Below, in pieces: positions 56,229 to 64,000 of a stretch of DNA of 64,000 nucleotides (position 1 is the stretch's first letter; each line of letters starts with the position of its first letter). Position numbers and translations under genes: made by a program. Where the stretch lies: the NCBI RefSeq assembly GCF_014193585.1, contig NZ_BLXY01000002.1, forward strand, positions 62,001 through 126,000, in the 5' to 3' direction. The notes below the pieces were generated by a model that was not told where the DNA came from, did not search any database, and saw only the letters and a program-made list of their open reading frames with translations. Source of the DNA: Geomonas paludis (GTDB lineage: Bacteria > Desulfobacterota > Desulfuromonadia > Geobacterales > Geobacteraceae).

Positions 56229-57143
56229 ATGAAGTCCACTTGCCCCAAATGCCAAGCCCAGATCGAACTCGACCTCGAAGCCGTGTCTGAAAAAGGGACT
56301 GCTACAACCTGTCCGTCCTGCAAGGCCAAGCTCTACGTCCACAGGGAGTCGTTCGGAGCGCGCGCCTTCCGCAAGATCGGCCAGGTTTCCTGCGCCGCCT
56401 GCGGGGAGCAGCTCGGCCAGGAGATCTTCTGCCTGGGGTGCGGCGTCCCCTACCCGGAGTACCTGGTCACCTCGCAAGGGAGCAAGCCCACGCCACTGCC
56501 CAAGACGGAGGGAGGATCGGGGGGCTTCTCACTCCCGGTGCCCTCGGCGAACCTTTATCTGCCGCAGGTCTCCCGTTCTGTCGACACCGGTACGACGGTG
56601 AAAAGACCGCAGAACCTGACCGCGATAATAGCCCTGGTGCTGGTGGTGGCGCTTGGCGCCGGCGGGTTCACCTACTATAGCAAGATGAAAGCGGAAAAGG
56701 CCTACGTGGAGAGCTTCGTCAAGCTGACCTACTGCATCCACTCCGGCCAGCAGCGCAGCAAGGACGCGGCGACCAAGATAGCGACGGAATGGAAAACGGC
56801 GAACGTCCAGAGGACGGCGCCGCACATGCCGGCCGACGAGGAGAAGGATTTCTCCATCCTGGCCACACAGATAGAACAGCTGCAAGCCAAGACCGCCACC
56901 CCCCCGGAGAAATACAAGCAGAGCAGCGAAGCGGTGGCGGCCCTCAATGTCGCTTCCAAGAAGATGCAGGCGCTGGCGCTGTCCCCCTCCCCCACGGTCA
57001 ACGAGCTGGTGGATGCAACCGCCAAGTTCGACACCGAGTACCAGGGGGCGGTCCGCAACTTCAAATCCACCCTGCCCGACGACATGAAGCAGGAGTTGAA
57101 GAAAGCCAGCAAACGCTACAAGGCGCTGCAGACACTGCTCTAA
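56229..57143 (+). CDS. Zinc-ribbon membrane protein of unknown function
   Basis: 304 residues; AGAGGAT precedes ATG 56229, and open frame upstream of that is inside the pseudopilin gene. Two zinc-binding pairs open the protein: STCPKCQAQIELDL and TTCPSCKAKLYV, an MJ0042-like ribbon. A second ribbon follows (SCAACGEQLGQEIFCLGCGV). A transmembrane helix lies at about 133-150 (AIIALVLVVALGAGGFTYYS), after which a helical periplasmic domain of about 150 residues has no cysteine cluster. It is 46 bp after the pseudopilin gene and may be part of the same unit. Function unknown. Confidence 0.75.
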   Translation: MKSTCPKCQAQIELDLEAVSEKGTATTCPSCKAKLYVHRESFGARAFRKIGQVSCAACGEQLGQEIFCLGCGVPYPEYLVTSQGSKPTPLPKTEGGSGGFSLPVPSANLYLPQVSRSVDTGTTVKRPQNLTAIIALVLVVALGAGGFTYYSKMKAEKAYVESFVKLTYCIHSGQQRSKDAATKIATEWKTANVQRTAPHMPADEEKDFSILATQIEQLQAKTATPPEKYKQSSEAVAALNVASKKMQALALSPSPTVNELVDATAKFDTEYQGAVRNFKSTLPDDMKQELKKASKRYKALQTLL

Positions 57144-57919
57144 CGGATCGCTTTACCCGCCAACAGGTCGTTTACCACCACCCCCGCCATGGTCAGTCCG
57201 AAGATGGAGGGGATGAAGGAAACGCTACCCAGGATCACGCGGCGGTGCTCGCAGGAGAACTTCTGATCGTCCTTGTTGGGACAGATGCAGTTTCCCTTGC
57301 AGCCGCCGTCCTTCATCTCCTGCTCGCGGTACTCCTCGGTCGAGAAGACCACCTTCACTCCGCTTTCAATCCCCTGTTTTTTCAGAAGCTTGCGCACTGA
57401 ACGCGCCATGCGGCACTTGTGCGTCTGCGAGATGTCGGCCACGCCGATCTTGGTCGGGTCGAGCTTGGCTGCGGCGCCCATGCTGGAGATGATGGGAATG
57501 TCCTTCTCGCGGCAGGTGCGGATCAGGTGCAGTTTGCTGGTGATGTGGTCGATGGCGTCGACCACGTAGTCATAGTGATCGTGCAGCAGGAAGTCGCTGT
57601 TCTCGGCCGAGTAGAAGTCGTGGTAGGGGACGATTTCCGCCTGCGGGTTGATCAGGCGCATGCGCTCGGCCATGACCAGGGCCTTGGCCTTGCCCACCGT
57701 GCCGTCCATGGCGTGCAGTTGACGGTTGACGTTGGTGAGGCAGATCTCGTCGAAGTCGACGATGACCAGGCGCCCTACCCCGGCACGAGCCAGGGCTTCG
57801 GCGGCGTAGCTCCCTACCCCGCCCAGGCCGAAGATGGCGACGGTCGAGTTTTTCAGTTTATCGAGTCCAGCAGGTCCAATGAGAAGTTCGGTACGGGAAA
57901 AACGGTGCAGATGTGACAT
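57140..57919 (-). CDS. tcdA: tRNA threonylcarbamoyladenosine dehydratase TcdA
   Basis: 259 residues from ATG 57919 (AAAGGAAT upstream). The E1-like ATP-binding site GLGGVGSYAAEALARAGVGR and the D in VIVDFDEICLTNVNRQLHA mark the ThiF/MoeB/TcdA group. SCEHRRVILGSVSFIPSIFG near the end, and the early start FSRTELLIGPAGLDKLKNST, are typical of TcdA, which makes cyclic t6A at position 37 of tRNAs. A cysteine-rich patch (GGCKGNCICPNKDDQK) is present. It converges with the zinc-ribbon gene, overlapping by 4 bp. Confidence 0.92.
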   Translation of the reverse strand: MSHLHRFSRTELLIGPAGLDKLKNSTVAIFGLGGVGSYAAEALARAGVGRLVIVDFDEICLTNVNRQLHAMDGTVGKAKALVMAERMRLINPQAEIVPYHDFYSAENSDFLLHDHYDYVVDAIDHITSKLHLIRTCREKDIPIISSMGAAAKLDPTKIGVADISQTHKCRMARSVRKLLKKQGIESGVKVVFSTEEYREQEMKDGGCKGNCICPNKDDQKFSCEHRRVILGSVSFIPSIFGLTMAGVVVNDLLAGKAIR

Positions 57920-58000
57920 TGATTCCTTTGCCTTTGACGCTTTTGCGGAGATGGTGACGGCAAAGTATCGCACAGGTGGGGCGTTTGTTGGAAGCAAAAA

Positions 58001-58080
58001 GGGGACTGGCTCCGCAAGTGCCTGTCCCCTTCATCATGCTGGCAACAAAAAGGGGACTGGCTCCGCAGGTGCCTGTCCCC
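58001..58080. repeat. Family B repeat, two direct units
   Basis: GGGGACTGGCTCCGCAAGTG...CCTGTCCCC (58001-58029) and GGGGACTGGCTCCGCAGGTG...CCTGTCCCC (58052-58080) lie in direct orientation, 22 bp apart and each preceded by AAAAA. They sit upstream of tcdA and downstream of the small unknown gene. Confidence 0.85.
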
Positions 58081-58109
58081 TTTCTCAACTTTGTCCCCCT
58101 TATCGACCA

Positions 58110-58367
58110 TCAGCGGCGCGGCAGCGGGTTTCCCGACTCGGTCCGTATCCGTTCGAACCCCTCCTGCTCGGCGACCTCCTCATCGTAGGTGTAAAAAATG
58201 GCGTAGTTGCTCCCTACGCCATGCGGGTCCAGCTGTATTCCTTTTTCTTCCCAGTGCTTGAAGAGCTGCAGGCTCTCGTCGAAATTGCGGATCAGGTCGG
58301 CAATGGTCCTGGCCCCGATGGGGGTGCACTTGATCTGATGAACATGCTCGTAGCGCACCTTTTGCAT
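58110..58367 (-). CDS. Small conserved-looking protein of unknown function
   Basis: 85 residues from ATG 58367, preceded by GGCGGAGG; the frame back to 58394 lacks a site. It has no signal peptide or membrane helix. The sequence MQKVRYEHVHQIKCTPIGAR is followed by IADLIRNFDESLQLFKHWEE and a mixed tail (YAIFYTYDEEVAEQEGFERI). It ends in the basic LPRR. I recognise no family. It is followed downstream by the family B direct repeat, and by tcdA in the same direction. Confidence 0.6.
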   Translation of the reverse strand: MQKVRYEHVHQIKCTPIGARTIADLIRNFDESLQLFKHWEEKGIQLDPHGVGSNYAIFYTYDEEVAEQEGFERIRTESGNPLPRR

Positions 58368-58445
58368 AGCCACCTCCGCCCGCTGTATTAACACCCGCCA
58401 ATTGTAGCGTGGATCGTGCGGCTGGCAATCGAGCGGCTCTGGTGA

Positions 58446-59927
58446 CTACTTCATCTTCTGATACAGGTGGTCGGCATCCGTGTCGGTCACGCTGATCCCT
58501 TCCTGGTCCAGGATCTCCCCGGTCGCCCGCCACAGTTGCGTGATGGAGTTGTTGTAATCCACCAGGGCCTGAATCTGGTTCCCCTTGGCAGCCACCAGGT
58601 CGTTCTCCACGTCGAAGACGTCCTTGGTGGTGGCCAGGCCGACATCGTGACGTTTCTGGAAGGCGCGCAGCCGGTCCTCGGCGTACGCCCTGCCGCGCGC
58701 GGTCACGTCCAGCTGGGTGTAGCTTGCCGCCACCAGGCGTAGCGCTGCCTTCACGTCCCGCAGCACGCCCGATTCCAGGTTTTGCAGCTGGGTCTGGGCC
58801 TGCTCGAGGGCAAGCTTCTTCCTGATGTAGTCGTTCTCCGCGGCGCGGTTGCCCAACGGGTAGCTGAACTGCAGCCCTATCCCCCAGCTCGGCTCATCGA
58901 TGGTCGCGGTTTTCTCCATGCCGCGCAGGAAGCGGCGGTCGAAACCGCCGGTGCCGACGCTGGCATTGAGGGTGACATCGGGCAGGGTCTGGTTCTTGGC
59001 CACCCGCTGCTGCAGGTCGTTGATCCTGATCACGTCGCGCTGCGTGGCCAGTTCGGGACGGTTGCCCAGTGCATCTTCCACCGCTTCCTGTTCCGAGACA
59101 TTGTAGCTGCCGCGGAAGGGCTGGTCGGCAAGAACGATCTCCGCCGTAGGCGGAAACTGCAGCTCGACGCGCAGCACGTCCATCTGGTCCCGGACCGCCC
59201 GCTCCGCGTCGATGACCTGCTTTTCACGGGTGGCGACCTGGAACTCGGAGTTCAAAAGCTCGTACGCCGGGAGCACGCCTGCCTTCACCCGCCCCTGGTC
59301 ATCCTGCAGGATCCGTTTGGCCAGCGCCAGCGAAGTGCGACGCACCTCGAGCACCTCGAGCAGGTTGTAGAGCTGGAAGTAGTCGTTGCGCACCTTGGCG
59401 ACGGTGTCGCTCAGCCGGGTCCTGAACACGTTCATGGTCTCCCCCTTGGTGAAACGGGAGACGTTGATGGCCAGTTCCGTGTTCTCCTGTCCGAACCCCT
59501 TGAGCAGCGGCTGCTGCAGCGTCAGGTCCACGGCGTTGGAGTAGTACTTGGCGGAGTTGCTGATCCAGCCGCTCTGCGCGGTGACGCCGACCACGGCGCC
59601 GGTGGGGAGCAGCTGGCTCACCCCGGCGTTGGCCGTCACCTGGTCCATCGGTTGCGAGCGGAAGTTCAGGATGTTGCTGCTGTTGCTGCGTTCGTAGTTG
59701 ATCCCCAGGGTAAGCAGCGGATCGTAGATCCCAAGGTTGCGCTGGATATCGGCCTCGGCCATTGCGGGATTGTACAGTTCCACCTTCAGGTCGAGGTTCT
59801 TCTCGAAGGCCATCCTGATGGCATCCTTCAGCGTCAGGTTGACGGTGGGCTGCGCGAAAGCCGAGGTGGCGGCGCCGAGCACCAGGCCAAGGGAAAGGGC
59901 CAGCGCGGTATTCCTGTTTCTCTTCAT
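58446..59927 (-). CDS. TolC-family outer-membrane factor of a MacAB-type exporter
   Basis: 493 residues with signal peptide 1-25 (ATSAFAQ). The protein carries the outer-membrane efflux repeats, for example NLTLKDAIRMAFEKNLDLKV and AVEDALGNRPELATQRDVIR near the start of the second repeat, ending in QIQALVDYNNSITQLWRATG. It is the last gene of the macA - ATPase - permease - tolC operon, 31 bp after the permease gene. It is the exit duct of that pump, distinct from the TolC protein of the cus operon. Confidence 0.9.
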   Translation of the reverse strand: MKRNRNTALALSLGLVLGAATSAFAQPTVNLTLKDAIRMAFEKNLDLKVELYNPAMAEADIQRNLGIYDPLLTLGINYERSNSSNILNFRSQPMDQVTANAGVSQLLPTGAVVGVTAQSGWISNSAKYYSNAVDLTLQQPLLKGFGQENTELAINVSRFTKGETMNVFRTRLSDTVAKVRNDYFQLYNLLEVLEVRRTSLALAKRILQDDQGRVKAGVLPAYELLNSEFQVATREKQVIDAERAVRDQMDVLRVELQFPPTAEIVLADQPFRGSYNVSEQEAVEDALGNRPELATQRDVIRINDLQQRVAKNQTLPDVTLNASVGTGGFDRRFLRGMEKTATIDEPSWGIGLQFSYPLGNRAAENDYIRKKLALEQAQTQLQNLESGVLRDVKAALRLVAASYTQLDVTARGRAYAEDRLRAFQKRHDVGLATTKDVFDVENDLVAAKGNQIQALVDYNNSITQLWRATGEILDQEGISVTDTDADHLYQKMK

Positions 59928-59958
59928 GTGCGATCCTTTCGACCAGCTAGTTAAACGG

Positions 59959-61184
59959 TTACTCGTATCTGAGTGCGTCGATCGGGTTGAGCGACGCCGC
60001 CTTGCGCGCCGGGTAGAAGCCGAAGAAGACCCCGACCCCTGCCGAGAAGGCGAAGGCGATGATGATGGTGTTGACCGAGATCAGGGTGGGCCAGCCGATG
60101 AAGCTCGCCACGAGCTTCGCCCCCGCCACCCCGAGCAGCATGCCGATCACGCCGCCGCAGGTGGTGAGGAGCACGGCCTCGGTCAGAAACTGCAAAAGGA
60201 TGTCCCGCTTCTTGGCGCCGATGGCGATGCGGATACCGATCTCCCGGGTCCTCTCCGTCACCGAGACCAGCATGATGTTCATGATGCCGATGCCGCCCAC
60301 CACGAGGGAGATCGAGGCCACGGCACCGAGCAGGATGGACATCACCTTGGAGGACTGCTCGGTGACCGCCAGCAGTTCAGAGAGGTTCCTGATGGTGTAA
60401 TCGACCTCGCGGTTGGGGCCGATGCGGTGGCGCTGGTTCAAAAGCTCGGTGACCTCGTCCTCGGCCTTGTCCAGCACCTCGGCGTTCTTGGCCTGCACCA
60501 TGATCGAGCCGACCACGTTGGGGAACTGGCTCCCCAAGAGCTTTCTCTGCGCGGTGCGCAGCGGCACGTAGATCACGTCGTCCTGGTCTTGCCCCTGGGG
60601 CGACTGCCCTTTCCGCCCCAGCACTCCCACCACCGTGAACGGGATCTTCTTGATCCTGATGATCTTGGTCACAGGGTCGGTGCCGCCGAAGAGGTTGTCA
60701 GCGACGGTCTGGCCGATCAGGCAGTTCTTGGTCGCGCCATCCACGTCGGACTGGGTCAGGTTGCGCCCGGCCACGATGGTCCAGTCGCGCACGTCGACCA
60801 TCTCCGGGGTCACGCCGTAGACCACGGTGGACCAGTTCTGGTTGCCGTACACCACTTGGCCGGAGCCGCGCACGTTGGGGGCGACGGCAGCGACCGACGG
60901 GCACTCGGCCTTGATGGCGCGGGCGTCGTCATAGGTGAGCGTCTGGGTGCCGCCGGAGCCGGAGCGCATGCCGCCGGAGGTGACCGAACCGGGTAGCACC
61001 AGGAGCAGGTTCGAGCCGATGCTGGAGATCTGGTCCGAGATCATCTTGCTGGCGCCCGAGCCGATGGCGACCATGGCGATGACGGCGGCGATGCCGATGA
61101 TGATGCCCAGCATGGTGAGCAGGGCGCGCATCTTGTTGACGCGCAGGGCGCGCAGGGCTATGAGCAGGCTTTGATACAGGGTGG

Positions 61185-61188
<4 letters not shown>
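59959..61188 (-). CDS. MacB-type ABC permease (separate polypeptide)
   Basis: 409 residues from ATG 61188, overlapping the ATPase stop by 4 bp (ATGA). The start IALRALRVNKMRALLTMLGI and the following IIIGIAAVIAMVAIGSGASK match the permease half of MacB. The periplasmic region is about 200 residues, and the C-terminus has three helices (VGGIGIMNIMLVSVTERTRE; GIRIAIGAKKRDILLQFLTE; GVGVFFGFYPARKAASLNPI). No CxxC is present, unlike the other permease in this window. The longer open frame to 61746 is a shadow of the ATPase gene. Confidence 0.92.
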
Positions 61189-61909
<721 letters not shown>

Positions 61910-61910
<1 letters not shown>

Positions 61911-63157
61911 TAGAACCTCGGCCCCATGGGCGACCCCATGCCGCCTTTCTTCTTGTCCTGGCTCACCTGCTCCACGATGACGTCGTCGCCTTCCTTCAGG
62001 TTGCCGGTCAAGACCTCGACGAAACTGCCGTCGGTGATACCGGTGGTGATGGAAACCGGCACAGGCTTTCCTTCGGCGTTTAGGGTGTAGACCTTCTGCC
62101 CGCCGTCCTTGCCCCCCGGCCTTCCCTTGGCACCGGGGCCTGAGCCCTGTCCACCGCCGGTGCCGGTCATGCCGCCACTCCCTGGCTTGCCGGAGGCCTT
62201 CGTGTCCTTGTCGGAGCGCGGCTTGAAACGGAGCGCGGCTGCGGGGACCTTGAGCAGGTTGTCCTTCCTCAGGGTCTCCACGGTGACGTTGGCGGTCATG
62301 CCCGGTTTAAGCTTCAACTCCTTGTTGTCCACCGCGATGACGGTGACATAGGTGACCACGTTCTGGGTCACCACCGGCGCGTTCCTGATCTGCACTACGG
62401 ACCCCTCGAACTGCCGGTCCGAATAGGCATCCACGGTGAAGGTCGCCTTCTGCCCCACCTTGAGCTTGCTGATGTCAGACTCGTCGACGCTGGTGTCGAT
62501 CTGCATCTTGGTGAGGTCCTGGGCGATGGTGAACAGGGTCGGCGTCTGGAAGGAGGCCGCCACGGTCTGCCCAACGTCCACGTTGCGGGAGACGACGGTG
62601 CCGTCCACAGGCGACCTGATGGTGGAGTAATTGAGGTTGGTTTCCGCCTGCTTCAGGGCGCCCCTGGTCTGCATCACGGAGGCCTCGGCCGCCTTCACCC
62701 CGGCGAGCGCCGAGTCGTAGGCGGTCTGGGCCGCATCGAGGTCGCTCTGGGCGATGATCCCTTCTTTGAGCAGTTCCCTGTTGCGCCCCAGCGTCCTCTT
62801 GGCGTCGGCGAGCGTCACCTTGGCCTTGGCGAGACTCGCCTCGGCGTTCAGTGCGTTGCCGCGCGACTGCTGCACCGCGGAATTGAACAGGGCCGGGTCG
62901 ATCTGCGCTATAGGCTGCCCTTTCTTTACCGGCGAGTTGAAGTCCACGTAGAGCTTGGCGATGGTCCCGGAGACCTGGGTACCCACCTGGACCGTGACCA
63001 CCGCGTTCAAGGTGCCGGTGGCAGAAACCGTGGAGGTGATGGCGCCGCGCTCGACCTTCTGAGTCTTGTACTGCGCTTTCGGGGGTTGTTTGAAGTAGAA
63101 ATAGCCGGCCACTCCCAGAACGGTCAACAGTATGACGGCACCTACGATTCTTTTCAC
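61910..63157 (-). CDS. macA: Periplasmic adaptor MacA
   Basis: 415 residues starting at GTG 63157 (AGAGGTGG upstream). The open frame to 63289 is a translated family B repeat and was excluded. The N-terminal membrane anchor is at about 5-22 (VGAVILLTVLGVAGYFYF). The adaptor core follows: VSATGTLNAVVTVQVGTQVS, SPVKKGQPIAQIDPALFNSA, and DGTVVSRNVDVGQTVAASFQ. A Gly-rich insert near residues 325-350 (GSGGMTGTGGGQGSG) is not usual for MacA. It heads the operon and links the MacB halves to the TolC channel. Confidence 0.92.
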
Positions 63158-63199
63158 GAGACCACCTCTTGGTTGATTCTTATGACTGTCCTTGCACTG

Positions 63200-63267
63200 A
63201 AAAGGGGACAGGCTACTTTTCCAAGTGCCTATCTGCCACCGCATGCAAAAGTAGCCTGTCCCCTTTT
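63200..63267. repeat. Family B inverted repeat with perfect 21-bp arms
   Basis: The arm at 63200-63220 (AAAAGGGGACAGGCTACTTT plus one T) is exactly the reverse complement of that at 63247-63267. The 26-nt centre is not paired. It lies in the 374-bp divergent gap between macA and sod, which otherwise holds only the sod promoter. Confidence 0.9.
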
Positions 63268-63443
63268 CCTGTCCCAACGGCATCGGCAAGCGACACAGTA
63301 ACTACTAAATGTGCAAGAAAGATGAAATGGAGAGTGTTTGTCCAATTCACAGTCAAACCGTCACTTTAACCATCGAAGCACCAGCGGTCAATGAAAATAA
63401 TCTATGGCAACCAGCCGGCAAGGCCTCCCTGCTTACTCAACAT

Positions 63444-63471
63444 TTGACAGCACTAATCATCCTTGTACAAT
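63444..63471 (+). promoter_or_regulatory. Promoter of the superoxide dismutase gene
   Basis: TTGACA (63444-63449) and TACAAT (63466-63471) are 16 bp apart, a good sigma-70 match, 60 bp before the start codon. No Fur-type operator was recognised. Confidence 0.6.
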
Positions 63472-63531
63472 TGGTCAGTATTTTTGCGGAGCCGCTGCAA
63501 AGGTCCAATACTACATAAAAAGGAGAGAGAC

Positions 63532-64000
63532 ATGACGGCGTTCACGGCGAAAGACTACTCCCAGCTGATCGGGATGCCCGGCTTCAGCGAGGCGCTTCTC
63601 AACAATCATTTCACCCTGTACCAAGGGTACGTGAAAAACAGCAATGCCCTCGACGAGCAGCTCACGCAGTTGCGCAAGGACGGCAAGGGCTCCGACCCCA
63701 CGTTTGCCGAGTTGAAGAGGCGTTTCGGATGGGAGTTCAACGGCATGAAGTTGCACGAACTCTACTTCGAGAACCTCGGCGGGAACCAGCCTATCAACCA
63801 GGACGGCAGGTTGGCGGCCCGGCTGCACCAGGACTTCGGGAGCTACGACGAGTGGGTCCAGGACTTCAAGTCCGTCGGCGCCATGCGCGGCATCGGCTGG
63901 GCCATCCTGTACCAGGACGCGCACAGCGGCAGGCTGATGAACTGCTGGATCAACGAGCACGACGTCGGTCACCCCACCTGCTGCGTTCCCATCCTGGTGA
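63532..64000 (+). CDS. Fe/Mn-type superoxide dismutase (C-terminus cut by window edge)
   Basis: 156 codons are visible from ATG 63532, which follows AAAAGGAGAG. The N-terminal helical domain is FTAKDYSQLIGMPGFSEALL then NNHFTLYQGYVKN, whose His would be the first metal ligand; KLHELYFENLGG gives the second. The sequence then reads AMRGIGWAILYQDAHSGRLM and CWINEHDVGHPTCCVPILV. The metal-binding DVWEHA-type segment would follow right after the window end. No signal peptide is present, so it acts in the cytoplasm. It converts superoxide to peroxide and oxygen; the metal cannot be decided from this fragment. Confidence 0.85.
   Translation, partial: MTAFTAKDYSQLIGMPGFSEALLNNHFTLYQGYVKNSNALDEQLTQLRKDGKGSDPTFAELKRRFGWEFNGMKLHELYFENLGGNQPINQDGRLAARLHQDFGSYDEWVQDFKSVGAMRGIGWAILYQDAHSGRLMNCWINEHDVGHPTCCVPILV

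Noticed and set aside
58001-58080. Direct repeats that could suggest a small CRISPR array
   Set aside because: Only two units, each internally palindromic, with a 22-bp gap and no cas genes. They belong to repeat family B.

Overview
The window is a GC-rich chromosomal segment from what is most likely a member of the Geobacteraceae (Geobacter, Citrifermentans or Geomonas type). This is inferred from the gene mix: a selenocysteine formate dehydrogenase, a small monohaem c-type cytochrome, an indolepyruvate:ferredoxin oxidoreductase / phenylacetate-CoA ligase / Liv-type ABC island, copper efflux genes, and two families of dispersed intergenic palindromes. No rRNA, tRNA, CRISPR array, transposase or prophage was seen. 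Most genes are on the minus strand. The first gene (TPR-CHAT protein) and the last (superoxide dismutase) run off the window ends.

Layout. (1) 1-11.7 kb: a divergent signalling and protease-like locus. Leftward run an ECF-like sigma factor, a membrane zinc anti-sigma factor, a VWA lipoprotein, a small exported protein and a TPR-CHAT lipoprotein. Rightward runs a 1583-residue exported WD40-caspase protein whose caspase region carries a canonical EF-hand loop. This is the best candidate here for an undescribed system: two caspase-clan proteins, both predicted to be exported, around one envelope-sensing sigma/anti-sigma pair. (2) 11.9-15 kb: a solitary PhnD-like binding protein with a hybrid histidine kinase, then a GerMN lipoprotein. 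(3) 16-28.2 kb: a copper and heavy-metal island with a His/Met-rich periplasmic protein, CusA, CusB and a TolC-type channel, a split MacB-like ABC exporter with a periplasmic CxxC, a tiny membrane-anchored metal-binding protein, CopA and CsoR. Two CsoR-type operators overlap the csoR-copA promoter. (4) 28.3-35 kb: aconitase, a CoA-disulfide-reductase-like flavoprotein, rubredoxin, an MFS carrier, a VOC protein and a PNPOx-like protein. (5) 35.2-41 kb: a three-gene formate dehydrogenase whose catalytic subunit is read through an in-frame UGA followed by a GGUCU-loop SECIS, then a cytochrome c. (6) 41-53 kb: one long operon, iorA-iorB-paaK-ACT-livK-livK-livH-livM-livG-livF-paaK, which fits uptake and conversion of aromatic amino acids or arylacetates to aryl-CoA thioesters. 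(7) 53.4-58.4 kb: mixed housekeeping and unknown genes (holin-like membrane protein, methyltransferase, DUF72, a pseudopilin, a zinc-ribbon membrane protein, TcdA). (8) 58.4-63.2 kb: a MacA / MacB-split / TolC tripartite exporter, then sod.

Many intergenic gaps hold palindromic repeats of two main families (A: CCCTC.CCC...GAGAGGG type; B: GGGGACAGGC...GCCTGTCCCC type). They sit between cistrons of operons and create spurious N-terminal extensions of neighbouring reading frames. Start sites were moved away from these extensions wherever a Shine-Dalgarno sequence supported it.
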